Counted from the stretch's first letter, positions 20,901 to 31,041 are shown. The stretch is DNA of 64,000 bases from Enoplolaimus lenunculus (GCA_030248215.1 JASANG010001569.1:1-64000); one strand, 5' to 3'. A program made the numbers and translations. Notes: generated from the sequence alone by a model not told the origin.

Positions 20901-23900
20901 AACACATTCCTTGTCGGAGTGATCGGTTATCCCACCCTTGGCCGGCGTTTGCCCAAAAATGCTAGCATTTTGAAGCTTTTTGCATATTTGAGCTTCTGTT
21001 TTGGCGTGGAATAATAGGAGGCCATTAGAGGTCGAAGCTAGAAAAAGTTTTGCATCAGCTTTTTTGGCCGGCTCCACTGTGGACGAAACCTGGTGAGCGA
21101 ACCGAAACAGATGTATATGTAGTTTTGCATTAAATCTCGTGGCAAAGCTTCAATTCTGAAGTCCATCTACAAATGCTGCAATTTTCGCTCTTTTCGGACG
21201 TATAATGTGTCCTGGTGAACATATACACAAGGTCACTACAATCCTGTACAGCCCTGTTCTATACATTGGCCAAAATTATAGACAGCATTAAAAGAATTGC
21301 GTGTTTGTAACAAATATTCCTATCTGGTGCATAAATCTTTCTTTCACTTCCGACGTCGAAAACGCCTGCCGTCATAGTTGAAAGCGAATTATTGCACCGA
21401 TTAGTTCAAAGGTCATGTACCTACCGCAGTGTTTCCGCTTTTATGATTTTTTCAATTTCCCACTGCCCTGCTGATTTTCAACTACCGTGAGGGAAATTGA
21501 AACTGAAATTTGGGTGCCCATTTCCCACTGCAGTTTTGGTGACTTTTCAATTTCCTTTTTGACAGCAAATTTAGCTTATCAATTTCCTATTTAAGTTTTA
21601 AAAATGTCTCAATTTCCTACTGCTGTCCTATTTAAATTCCCTATTGGGAAATCGACACTCAAAATATCATTTCGATTTACTAGTACGGTTTGCAAATTGT
21701 CTCAATTTCCCACAAGACCAATTTTTTCAAATTAAATTTCCTTCTTGAAGCGTTTTTCAAAACCGTACTTGGAAATGGTTGCGTCAATTTTCCACACGGC
21801 GGGCACACGATAAAATGGATGACGCATAAGTACCTAATTCTTGCTTTTAAAACTCTATACACTGGACCTCAAAAAACCTTGGCCAGATTGTTTACGTTAG
21901 GTTACCATTTGCCAGATATGTACCTACTGGATTTCAAAACCAAATCCGGACCATACACCATATCTCCTGGCCCATGCTACTTTAATGAGCGTCCAGATTT
22001 CTGGTGTGTCTTATAAACGAGTAGGTTTAGATTCTAGATTACATTTTTTGTTTAGGCTTAGGCTCAGGAACACATTTTTGCAACGCTTTCGCTTAGGCTT
22101 AGGAACGCATTTTTGCAACGTGTAGGCTTAGGGTTAGGCTTAGGAACGTATTTTTGCAACGCTTAGGCTTAGGCGTAGGAACACATTTTTGCAACGCTTA
22201 GGCTTAGGCTTAGGAACGCATTTTTGCAACGCTTAGGCTTAGGCTTAGGAACGCATTTTTACAACGCTTAGGCTTAGGAACGCATTTTTGCAACGCTTAG
22301 GCTTAGGAACGCATTTTTACAACGCTTAGGCTTAGGAACGCATTTTTGCAACGCTTAGGCTTAGGCTTAGGAACGCATTTTTGCAACGCTTAGGCTTAGG
22401 CTTAGGCTTAGGAACACATTTTTGCAACTCTTAGGCTTAGGAACGCATTTTTGCAACGCTTAGGCTTAGGCTTAGGAACACATTTTTGCAACACTTAGGC
22501 TTAGGAACGCATTTTTGCAACACTTAGGCTTAGGAACGCATTTTTGCAACACTTAGGCTTAGGAACGCATTTTTGCAACACTTAGGCTTAGGAACGCATT
22601 TTTGCAACGCTTAGGCTTAGGCTTAGGAACACATTTTTGCAACGCTTAGGCTTAGGCTTAGGCTTAGGAACACATTTTTGCAACGCTTAGGCTTAGGAAC
22701 GCATTTTTGCAACACTTAGGCTTAGGCTTAGGCTTAGGAACGCATTTTTGCAACGCTTAGGCTTAGGCTTAGGAACACATTTTTGCAACGCTTAGGCTTA
22801 GGCTTACGCTTAGGAACGCATTTTTGCAACGCTTAGGCTTAGGCTTAGGAACACATTTTTGCAACGCTTAGGCTTAGGCTTAGGAACGCATTTTTGTAAC
22901 GTTTAGCACTAGGCTTAGGCTTAGGAACGCATTTTTGCAACGCTTAGGCTTAGGCTTAGGAACACATTTTTGCAACGCTTAGGCTTAGGCTTAGGAACAC
23001 ATTTTTGCAACGCTTAGGCTTAGGCTTAGGAACACATTTTTGCAACGCTTAGGCTTAGGCTTAGGCCTAGGAACGCATTTTTGCAACGCTTAGGCTTAGG
23101 CTTAGGAACGCATTTTTGCAACGCTTAGGCTTAGGCTTAGGAACACATTTTTGCAACGCTTAGGCTTAGGCTTACGCTTAGGAACGCATTTTTGCAACGC
23201 TTAGGCTTAGGCTTAGGAACACATTTTTGCAATGCTTAGGCTTAGGCTTACGCTTAGGAACGCATTTTTGCAACGCTTAGGCTTAGGCTTAGGAACACAT
23301 TTTTGCAATGCTTAGGCTTAGGCTTAGGCCTAGGAACGCATTTTTGCAACGCTTAGGCTTAGGCTTAGGAACGCATTTTTGGAACGTTTAGGCTTAGGCT
23401 TACGCTTAGGAACGCATTTTTGCAACGCTTAGGCTTAGGCTTAGGAACACATTTTTGCAATGCTTAGGCTCAGGCTTAGGCTAGGAACACATTTTTGCAA
23501 CGCTTAGGCTACGCTTAAGAATACGCTTAGTCTACTGTTACGCCCCTTAAAGTAACATTGGCCATATCTCCTATGTTCCGCAACGGTCAGCGCTTCAATT
23601 CATAAATCGCGTTTTGTTACAGGTCGAGAACTACTTGACGCTGGCGTCAAACTCAACTCAATATTGAGTTCACCGGCATTTCGATGCATTCAAACGTGCC
23701 GTGGCGTCCTGAAAGGCCTCGAACAGACATCGCTGCCGATCCGGCTCGAACCAGGATTGTGTGATTTTCCTCATTTTGCGACCACAACTCATGGAAACCC
23801 GTCCACTGTTCGACGTGTTCCTGAGTACATGACAGCCGAAGAATTAATTAAACACGTATGGATATAGGTTTCATTTGAAATCACGGTATAGAACAGGGCC

Positions 23901-26044
23901 GGAACAGTAGTATAAGCACATTCCTAAGCCGAAGCCTAAGCCTAAGCGTATGGATGAGCCTACTGCTTAGCCTAAGCGTATGGATGAGCCTATTGCTTAG
24001 CCTAAGCGTAAGCGTAAGCCTAAGCACAAAAAATAGTCTAAATCTTAAACTGACTCTATTATTGCTTTTCCGGAAAACGATCCGGCCCTGTTCTATACAT
24101 GAGCCTAAGCCTAAGCCTAAGCCTAAGCGTATGGATGAGCCTATTGCTTAGCCTAAACGTAAGCCTAAGCCTAAGCCTAAGCCTAAGCAAAAAATTAGTC
24201 TAAAGCTTAAACTGATTCTATTATAGCTTTTCCGGAAAACAATCGGCCCTGTTCTATACATGGGCCCTTATAGCTGTCTAAATTTCGACAACGGAGAAAA
24301 TGTGAAGTTTTACCTCCGCGGAATTAATTTTTTTCGCCGACTACAACTGCTCGTAAACTCGGCCCGTGCCAAGATCAAGGGCGGAACGTTTTTCTGTGAG
24401 TCTAGTTAGACTATTTATTCGCTTGGCTTAGGCTTTGGCTTAGGCTTAGACTTACGAATATGCTCATTGCTACGCTTAGGTGTAGGCTAAGGAATATGCT
24501 TATAGCACTGTTCTGCATAAACTCAGTGGTTGTTTAGACGGAGCGTATACCCTAATTAGGGTAGGCGCGCAATAGACAGGCACCTGTAGTTCGATGGTCT
24601 CAACACAGTTATGACGTACCCTTTATTTTCAGGGATTCAACGTTGATCCGTTGTACACACCGTGTTACTCTAGCGATCAAGTATCGACAGAAGCGGATGA
24701 TGCTGTCAAACACCACAAACGATGCTACAAAACTGCCGAACATATTTGTCAACTGTATCCGCCGTCCAGAAGTAAATAATAAAAATACACTGGGGTGCAA
24801 TCAAAAGATGTCTCCCCGGATCCGGCACAATCGAGCACAAGCTCAACACTCAAAATAATATTTCTGATATTTAAGAGAAAATTTCTTTCATTTAAGACTA
24901 TAATTAGCAAGGTTCACTTGAAAAGTATTTGTGTTATAACAGAAAAGTTTTCAAAAAAGTTGTCAAATAAAGTTCGAAAATAAACGTTTTCCAGTGATTT
25001 TTAGACAAATTGTTTTAAATATTAGAAAAAGTTTTCAGATTTGCCACAGAAAATACTTTTCTGAATAAATTAAGAACTACTTATTTGTATGCAGCACAGT
25101 GTTTACCGGAGGTTTTAAAAATTTTGGCATTTCGAAGTCTCTCGTACGACAAAAATCAAGTGTTTCGTTGGGAGAGAGATAATTAGACAAAGACTTAGGG
25201 AAGTTTTAACATACCTGCGGATAGACTTTTATATTCTGCATCACTATTTCAACGATTTCGCTTTTCAGACTCTTCAACTACAGTGCTCATCGTAACACAT
25301 CCGGTTACACTGGATACACTTTGCCGGAAACGTGTCGGCAAATCAGACCGTTCGCCAAAAGAACTGCAATCGCTTTGTTCAAACCACATCGCCACAATAC
25401 CACCTCTGTCATTGTGCCGTATGGTCCAAAGGGATCCGACGTATCATGACTGGGCGCTTAGCGAACCTCCAGTGCTTCCGTTAATCTGTCGCGGCAATCG
25501 TTCGTTTCAATGGCAGGTAAAGTTCGAACGGCCCTGTTCAGCAGTAAAAAGTAAAGCCTAAGCTTTTTACTTTACTACTGAACTGTTCTTTACCAGAGTG
25601 TAATCGTATATCCGTTTCCGTTTCCGATAAGTCTGTCTTAATTTGCGTTATAGAAATCGGGAAATTTCGTGATTGTGACGGTCATATATTTTAGTCGTCG
25701 ATATATAAAGAAGGTATTATTACTTATACTACAGCTTATCACTCGAGGTCTATTTTTATATAAGACTCATTTCACTTATATTGCACCTAAATGTAGGCAA
25801 CAGGAAGGCTGCCTCCGCTCCGGGAAAACCGCCCCCCCCGAAGGGGGAAAAAAAAACCCAAGAACAAAGAAAAAAACCAAACAAGAAAAAACAAAACACA
25901 ACACCCCTCCCCCACCCCCCTCCCCCTCTGCCCTCTCCCTCCTACCTCTCCCCTGATCCACTTCAGGACATGCTGCTCGAACAATTCGAACTCGAAAACG
26001 ACTTAAACTCGCTGCAAATCGATGTCGATGGTCAAATGACATAG
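17940..26044 (+). CDS. UBASH3/EPPase-like histidine phosphatase (PGM-like)
   Basis: There are six exons: 17940-18096, 19096-19212, 23623-23855, 24633-24771, 25269-25516 and 25967-26044. All have GT-AG borders and compatible phases, giving 323 residues. The product aligns with the C-terminal phosphatase domain of UBASH3A/B (Sts, TULA) and ecdysteroid-phosphate phosphatases. Family landmarks are NYIRFNVNMP after the first motif, SPAFRCIQT (R112), RLEPGL (E134), LIVTH (H226) and a final FQW segment. No UBA, SH3 or 2H-phosphoesterase domain precedes it. The usual RHGER motif reads THAES (residues 26-30): the His nucleophile is kept, but both Arg are lost, so activity may be weak or absent. The ATG directly follows TTTATACAG. 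Intron 2 (4.4 kb) is filled by a foldback element and a TTAGGC-rich element. In family members the substrates are phosphotyrosine or steroid phosphates; here the substrate is unknown. Confidence 0.88.
18407..18597. mobile_element. TTAGGC-rich short element, family C, in intron 1
   Basis: GGCCAATGTAAAGAACAAGG to CGTTCCGCCCCTGATC and ACACGGACC, with (CCTAAG)n inside. The flanks CGAGTCAG and GGAGTCAG make an 8-bp duplication with one mismatch. Confidence 0.83.
18886..19076. mobile_element. TTAGGC-rich short element, family B, next to exon 2
   Basis: GGACCATGTATAGAACTGG to GTTTTATACATTGTCC with (GGCTTA)n inside. It is flanked by a perfect 8-bp duplication ATAGCAAT (18878-18885 and 19077-19084). 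It ends only 19 bases before exon 2 of the phosphatase gene. Confidence 0.88.
19298..19546. mobile_element. CACTGTAAAT-type short element
   Basis: It opens with CACTGTAAATCCCAGTGAG, is full of ACTCAGA/GAGTTRA words, and closes near TCAATTCATTGGAATTTA; the right tip is eroded. Confidence 0.7.
19702..21827. mobile_element. 2.1-kb foldback element in intron 2 of the phosphatase gene
   Basis: ATGCGTCATCCATTTTA and GTGTGCCCGCCGTGTGG at the left recur as the reverse complement at the right end. The inverted arms extend through AAATTGACGCAACCATTTCC and beyond, about 110 bp. Subterminal regions are dense in CAATTTCC words. No coding capacity is seen. A CAGGGTGCAACC-type element remnant (about 20460-20682) lies within it. 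No clear target duplication was found. Confidence 0.75.
20460..20682. mobile_element. hAT-like CAGGGTGCAACCGG element remnant
   Basis: The right end CTCCGGTTGCACCCT is clear and the interior matches part of 36754-37114 in the opposite orientation. The left end is lost. It is nested in the foldback element. Confidence 0.6.
21969..23563. mobile_element. Family A element with hugely expanded TTAGGC minisatellite
   Basis: GGCCCATGCTACTTTAATG at the left and CCCCTTAAAGTAACATTGGC plus C at the right are family A ends, flanked by a perfect 9-bp duplication ATATCTCCT. Other copies are 150-290 bp; this one is 1595 bp. About 1.4 kb (22045-23530) of it is a tandem array of units GGAACRCATTTTTGCAACG plus one to four GCTTAG hexamers. 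It lies in intron 2 of the phosphatase gene, 59 bases before exon 3. Confidence 0.92.
23886..24266. mobile_element. Two fused TTAGGC-rich elements, family B
   Basis: The first copy runs from TATAGAACAGGGCCGGAACAG to CCGGCCCTGTTCTATACATG near 24105. A second half-copy follows without a gap and ends with a second CGGCCCTGTTCTATACATGG at 24266. Confidence 0.8.
24362..24525. mobile_element. TTAGGC-rich short element, family C
   Basis: GGCCCGTGCCAAGATCAAGG then GCGGAACGTTTTTCTGTG at the left, TTAGGC-like units inside, CACTGTTCTGCAT at the right. Confidence 0.65.
25528..25590. repeat. Long hairpin
   Basis: GTTCAG, AGTAAAAAGTAAAG and a short centre are followed by CTTTTTACTTTACTACTGAAC-like sequence, so about 25 bases on each side pair. 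It lies just after exon 5 of the phosphatase gene. Confidence 0.6.
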
Positions 26045-26356
26045 CTGGTAACGTTACAAAATACGGCACCAACTTAAGCCAACACGCCAACGATGATGCT
26101 AGTTCTTTTTCAAAACAACTTCCTTTGCCAAATTTACTATAGAACAAAAGATCAATGTATAGAACAGGGTCGTAACAGTAGAACAAACATATACGGAATG
26201 AACCAGTGCCATCAAAATACAAGCACAAAGCTCTGCGTTTCACCAATGGTTTACTTGTGGCAAAACGATGTGCAGGCCAGCTATGCATTTAAAGAAACAA
26301 AACAAATACAGTGTGCCTACAGATTTCAATTTATCATCAAGCCAATAGACTATTCA

Positions 26357-26643
26357 GCCAATGTTACTTTGACGGCCGTAACAGTAGATTAAGCGTATTC
26401 CTAAGCCTAAGCCAAAACCTAAGCATTGCAAAAGCGTATTCCTTATCCTAAACGTACCCTTGTGAGAAGTTCGTGATTTAGACTTAAGCCTTTCTTATCA
26501 TAGGGACCCAAAAAAAAAAAAAAAAAAAAAAAAAAACACTCCTAAGCCTAAGCTTAAGCCATAAAAAATGTAGTCTAGAATGTAAAGTCTACTGGTTTAC
26601 AGACCCACCAGACACCGGGACGGCTCTAAAAGTAACATTGGTC
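26357..26643. mobile_element. TTAGGC-rich short element, family A, with a poly(A) run
   Basis: GCCAATGTTACTTTGACGGC to CGGCTCTAAAAGTAACATTG and GTC. A run of 26 or more A (about 26511-26536) interrupts the CCTAAG units. Confidence 0.75.
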
Positions 26644-26768
26644 GACAATTCTATACCTGTACATATTTCACAAAATTATAAATCAAATATTACTGACGCT
26701 TAAATAAAGTATTCGGTCTAATAATTTTATAGTTCTGTTTTCTATCAGTTCCGCAATACAGCAGGCGC

Positions 26769-27030
26769 AGGCTTTTAGACAAATCTCTACTCTTCTGCTT
26801 TAGACAAATCTCTACACTGCTGCTTTAGACAAATCTCTACTCTTCTGCTTTAGACAAATCTCTACTCTTCTGCTTTAGACAAATCTCTACTCTTCTGCTT
26901 TAGACAAATCTCTACTCTTCTGCTTTAGACAAATCTCTACTCTTCTGCTTTAGACAAATCTCTACTCTTCTGCTTTAGACAAATCTCTACTCTTCTGCTT
27001 TAGACAAATCTCTACTCTACTGCTTTAGAC
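26769..27030. repeat. 25-bp minisatellite, about ten copies
   Basis: Tandem copies of GCTTTAGACAAATCTCTACTC plus TTCT, nearly identical to each other, which implies recent expansion. The array ends against the element at 27058. Confidence 0.93.
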
Positions 27031-27057
27031 TTAGGAATACGTTTGCTTAGACTTATG

Positions 27058-27239
27058 GGCCAATGTATGAATCATGGCAGTAACAGTAGTATCAGCATAT
27101 TTCTAAGCCAAGTTTAAGTCTGAAAGTAAGACTGAGCTTATACGTAAGCTTAACCTAAAACGAAAAACTGTTTAAAACTTATGCTTGCCCTATTGTATTA
27201 CTACAGAAAATCGTTCCGCTCCTCATCTTTACATGAGCC
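27058..27239. mobile_element. TTAGGC-rich short element, family C
   Basis: GGCCAATGTATGAATCATGG to CGTTCCGCTCCTCATC and ACATGAGCC. The interior CTTAAG-type units have decayed. Confidence 0.7.
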
Positions 27240-27451
27240 GACTAAGTTAACACACTATATAATATGAATAAATACTGAATAAAAATTCATAAGACGACTA
27301 AAAATAACATTCCAGTGCTCAAATAGTATCAAAAAGTCCAAAATATATAGAATATACTAAAGTAAAAAATTACTAATCTCTTTTCGTTGGAATCGTGTCA
27401 AGAATACGAGCCGATGTTCGCATTTCGAAAAAAAGCGTCTATCCTTATATT

Positions 27452-27520
27452 GGACCCATGTTACTTTAAGGGGCGCCTAGGTTTCTAGTGGGTTCATAAA
27501 AGAGTAGGTTTAGATTCTAA
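27452..27520. mobile_element. Family A element fragment
   Basis: Only one end is present (GGACCCATGTTACTTTAAGG to TAGGTTTAGATTCTA). It is cut off by the SINE-like unit that follows. Confidence 0.65.
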
Positions 27521-27523
27521 AAG

Positions 27524-27906
27524 GTGGTATATGTGCACGAGTATGTATGTGTTTTAACACTACACACTCTGCACATGCACAAGCTACACCACGTATACCC
27601 ACATTCCCCCTTCTTTAGGCGGTCGCCCCGGACCGCGAATCCAAACTTCTCCGAATCCATGGGCCTGCAATTTTGCAGCGCCCGTCTCGGTGGGACCTCC
27701 ATGTCAGAACTGCACGGTCGGGACGACTCTCCGAAAGATATGGCCACGCCGGGAATTGAACCTCGGACCTCTCGCTCTCGAGTCAAGCGCGCTACTCATT
27801 ACACCGTGCGGCCAATATCATAAATTCCTCTGGTGCTATATGTGCACGAGTATGTATGTGTCTTAACATTACACACTCTGCACATATACAAGCTAGACCG
27901 CATATA
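27524..27906 (-). mobile_element. tRNA-derived SINE-like sequence between 75-bp direct repeats
   Basis: Two direct repeats (27527-27602 and 27834-27905), each with TATGTGCACGAGTATGTATG and CACACTCTGCACAT, flank a GC-rich core. On the minus strand the core begins GGCCGCACGGTGTAATGAG (A box) and has GAGGTTCAATTCCC (B box), with an anticodon-loop-like GACTCGA. The rest (GACATGGAGGTCCCACCGAG) is not tRNA. A SINE with internal Pol III promoter is the best reading; the purpose of the flanking direct repeats is unclear. Confidence 0.55.
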
Positions 27907-27913
27907 CTCACAA

Positions 27914-28133
27914 GGCCCATGTTACTTTAAGGAACGTCCAGGTTTCAGGCAGGCCAATAAAAAAGTAGGTTTAGATTCTAGATTACATTTTTGCTTAGGC
28001 TCAGGCTTAGCCTTAGGAAGACATTTTTGCGACGCTTAGGCTTAGGAAGACATTTTTGCGACGCTCAGGCGTAGTTTTAGGCTTAGAAAAATACGCTTAA
28101 TCTACTGTTACGCCCCTAAAAGTAACGCTGGCC
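27914..28133. mobile_element. TTAGGC-rich short element, family A
   Basis: GGCCCATGTTACTTTAAGGA to CGCCCCTAAAAGTAACGCTG and GCC. It contains two units GGAAGACATTTTTGCGACGC, small versions of the array unit at 21969-23563. Confidence 0.8.
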
Positions 28134-28151
28134 CCCATCATAACGTTTAGG

Positions 28152-28994
28152 TCAGCCACTAAACGTCAACGTTTCATTCTTCTGCACCGCTTCAACCATC
28201 GTTTCAGTCAACCCTTTGTATCGTTCGGCTTCGGATTCGTTTTTCGCCACCCCGTCTCCAGTTCGATACATCCGTATCAAATTAATGCACGATGGAATAT
28301 ACTGCAATTCATCGCACGCAAATTTCGCATGTCGAAACGCTACATCCGGTTGTTTTTTGGCCGCTTCCGGATGACTTCCGGTAATAAAAAGTCCAAACAA
28401 CTGATGACAACAGTCTCCATGACGCGCAAAATAGCATCCACGTTCGAACGCTTTCACTGCAGCGCCAGGTTCCGGTTTTCCAGATCCGCCAATCGCTTGA
28501 GTTCCGCTGATCAACAGCTGTCCCAGCAGTAAGCATGCGTATCCGGTTGCTGACGCTTCAGCGTCCAGTTTGTTTGTAGTCGCATTACACGCAAACTCAA
28601 CTGCGCTTTCAACATCGCGTGCACTTTCTTCAAGTGGCAACTTTGAAAATCGCATCGCCGACGCCGCCGTCTGTTGTTGCTTTGATCCTCCAGAAATCGC
28701 GTTGCGACCAGGCGTTGTCGTGTCTCCCGGCTGTTGATTCTGTATCAGCTTCGCCGCAACCACAACTTGCGCGTACTTGAAACAACTCAACGGAAAGCGA
28801 TTTTGTTTACAGTTTCGTTTGTACGTTCGAAACGCTTCGTCATGATTCTTTTCGATCCCATCTAAATAATCAGCGAATAAATGACACGCCTTTGGATTGT
28901 TTTCTTTTAAACATCCAAAACGATATTCTACGCTTAAATTTTTCAAATACGCCTCGACGTCTTTTGGGTTTGAAAAATCAAAGCTTTCCGGCAT
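28152..28994 (-). CDS. COA7: Cytochrome c oxidase assembly factor 7 (Sel1-repeat protein)
   Basis: A single-exon gene of 280 residues. The N-terminus (PESFDFSNPKDVEAYLKNL) and the C-terminal repeats (YIPSCINLIRMYRTGDGVAK, then a terminal LTF-G) align with animal COA7, a Cys-rich mitochondrial intermembrane-space protein with Sel1-like helical repeats needed for complex IV assembly. Repeat Cys positions such as CHLFADYLDGI, CFKYAQ and CCHQLFGLF are kept. Residues about 80-125 form a Gln/Ser/Thr-rich insertion, which explains the extra length over the usual 230. The start chosen is the ATG at 28994, matching the family N-terminus; an out-of-frame ATG lies just upstream at about 29007. No targeting presequence is seen, as in the family. 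TTTCTAG about 30 bases upstream could be a leader-splice acceptor. Confidence 0.9.
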   Translation of the reverse strand: MPESFDFSNPKDVEAYLKNLSVEYRFGCLKENNPKACHLFADYLDGIEKNHDEAFRTYKRNCKQNRFPLSCFKYAQVVVAAKLIQNQQPGDTTTPGRNAISGGSKQQQTAASAMRFSKLPLEESARDVESAVEFACNATTNKLDAEASATGYACLLLGQLLISGTQAIGGSGKPEPGAAVKAFERGCYFARHGDCCHQLFGLFITGSHPEAAKKQPDVAFRHAKFACDELQYIPSCINLIRMYRTGDGVAKNESEAERYKGLTETMVEAVQKNETLTFSG

Positions 28995-29123
28995 TTGTTT
29001 TGAATCATAAAACAATACTAGAAATAGTGTTTGTTAATACATTAAATATAAATATTGAGCTAAAATACCATAGGTACTTAAGTAGATTTCAGGTTCTTAA
29101 ATACAATAATTTATTCATACCAA

Positions 29124-29219
29124 GGCCCATGTATTGAACAGGGCCGGATCGTTTTCAGGAGGGGCTATAATAAAGTCAGTTTAAGCTTTAGACTAATTTT
29201 TTTGCTTAGGCTTAGACAA
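29124..29219. mobile_element. Family B element fragment
   Basis: GGCCCATGTATTGAACAGGG and TCAGTTTAAGCTTTAGAC are family B. The right half is missing. Confidence 0.65.
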
Positions 29220-29662
29220 GAACGTCAAAAATACAGGTTAAAAGTACTTCGTTAGAAAATATGTGTTCCAATAATTAATTGCTTGCGGAGGGTGGTTTGC
29301 GGGGGGAGAACCCCCATTTTGCGCAAGGTCCTCTGAACTTGTAGGGGTCAGGGGCGCCGCCCCCTAAGAACCAAATTAAAGCAAATTTTCTATGTGCTGG
29401 GGTTCCCCTTGTAGTGAGGAACTGCTGTCCCCGGACAATGAACCGGCCTTTCGTGTAGCATTGCCCCAAACAAATTATCATAAACTGCTCATAAAATCAT
29501 CATAACCTTTTTGCTCTAAAACTATAAACACTCAAACAATACGTTCTTGTTAAGTTTACTTGAAAATCAACACATTGCACATAATCACAGATATATACTG
29601 AAGGCACGTAATCCATTCACCATAAAATAAAAAAAACATAACATAAATAATAAATGACTTAA

Positions 29663-29921
29663 CCTCTTCTCACATTGAGTTGCCTATAAGCAACTCAGCG
29701 CAGTGTATATTCGTTAATATATATCGCGCCGTGTTTAACAATTGCAACACGTATACATAGTACTAAATCACCACAAGACGTGACAGCCCCCTCGGGCTCG
29801 AGCGTCAAGCTCCTATAGTTGAGTGGTGATGGTATACGCCTCCCACTCCAGTCACTGGAGTTCGAATCGTAGCATAAAAGTAGGTCTCAAAGGAAATAGA
29901 AAATATTCATGTGAGAAAGGG
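29663..29921. mobile_element. piggyBac-like short element with tRNA-like core
   Basis: CCTCTTCTCACATTGAG and CATGTGAGAAAGGG ends are flanked by TTAA on both sides (29659-29662, 29922-29925). The core on the plus strand has TAGTTGAGTGGTGATGG (A-box-like) and CTGGAGTTCGAATC (B-box-like). It is a better copy than 8324-8563. A more decayed relative lies at about 30040-30245. Confidence 0.78.
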
Positions 29922-30446
29922 TTAAGTTTCCATTGATAGAATCCCGCAAGTGAAACAGGTGTATGCAACCCAACCCTAATACAATTTCACCGTGGTCCGT
30001 TTATTCCTTACTCGGAGCACAGGGTAACTCCTGAGCAACAATGAGCAATCTGTACGAGTGAATTACGACATGCGCAGCGTTTAACAATTAATACTACGCG
30101 TGTGCGTAGCGTAAAATAGACGTGAGAGGCCCCTCAAGCTCAAGCATGACGCTCCTGTATAAAGCTGAGCGATGATGGTAAACGCAGCCTTCCACCCGTT
30201 GACTGCAATTCGAAGCGAAATAACTATACAATGCGCAGTGTTGAACAATAATTACGCGTTCAGGAGTATGACCATCTTAGACTTGCCACGTCAAACCCTT
30301 CAAGTCCATCCATGATGGTCTCAACCTAATGTTTCCAATACGTCATGATTATTTTAAACCAAAAGCGGTTACCTGAAACCAATATGAACAACATGCAAAC
30401 CATCATTCAGAACTTAATACAAAACAAAAACCGCTAAAAAATATCG

Positions 30447-30665
30447 GGCCAATGTAAAGAACAGGGGCGGAACAGTATTATAAGCATATTCCTAAGCCTA
30501 AGCCTACGCGTAAGAATGAGCATATTCCTAAGCCTAAGCCTAAGCATAAGAATGAGCATAAGCCTAAGCCAAAGCCTAAGTCAAGCAGAAAATTAGTGTA
30601 AAGCTTAAGTTTACTCTTTCCTAGTCGCACAGAAAAACGTTCCGCCCCTGATCTTTACATGGGCC
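30447..30665. mobile_element. TTAGGC-rich short element, family C
   Basis: GGCCAATGTAAAGAACAGGG to CGTTCCGCCCCTGATC and ACATGGGCC, (CCTAAG)n inside, and a perfect 8-bp target duplication AAATATCG (30439-30446, 30666-30673). Confidence 0.9.
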
Positions 30666-30790
30666 AAATATCGGAATGTTTAACTTAACACAGCAATTAT
30701 AATATGTAGATAAGCGTTCAACAGTATACTGATAAATCTGCAGTGTAGAGTATAGACAGCAAAACATGACGTAGAATAAAGAAGGTGCTA

Positions 30791-31041
30791 CACTGTAAAT
30801 TCCAATGAGTTGATTAATCGACTCAGAGAGAGAATTAGTTATTTCTGGTCATTTCTGAGTGAATAACAGTGAATATTAACTCGCTCTAAGTTGATTTGAT
30901 TCCGGGTTACTTGTTCAATTAATTCAGGATGAGTTTAAACAATTCAGAATCTTGAGTTCTGAAAGACCTAATTCGCAGCTCACATTCATGAGTGGATCCA
31001 ACTTGTTCTAAGTTAAAATCAACTCACTGGCGTTTACAGTG
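30791..31041. mobile_element. CACTGTAAAT-type short element, best copy
   Basis: CACTGTAAATTCCAATGAG and CACTGGCGTTTACAGTG are inverted ends flanked by TA on both sides. GAGTTGATT/AATCAACTC words recur inside. Confidence 0.85.

Larger units (their letters stand above)
26045..28151. other. Intergenic region between convergent genes
   Basis: This lies between the ends of the phosphatase gene (+) and COA7 (-). It is occupied by the family A and C elements, the 25-bp minisatellite and the SINE-like unit listed separately. No gene is seen. Confidence 0.65.

Noticed and set aside
22000-23540. Interstitial telomere
   Set aside because: The TTAGGC runs are short, broken by a 20-base spacer in every unit and enclosed by transposon ends with a target duplication, so this is an expanded element and not a chromosome-end fusion.
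23954-24151. Leu/Ser repeat protein
   Set aside because: Translation of the CCTAAG/GCTTAG array of a family B element.
25800-25970. CRISPR-like or engineered sequence because of the long homopolymer runs
   Set aside because: No spaced direct repeats; it is a simple purine/pyrimidine tract before a splice acceptor.
25776-26288. 170-codon frame on the minus strand
   Set aside because: It is antisense to the last exon of the phosphatase gene and to a pyrimidine-rich tract, so the frame is kept open by low complexity.
28400-28430. Second hammerhead core (CTGATGA at about 28401)
   Set aside because: It lies in COA7 coding sequence and has no stem II or GAA segment after it.
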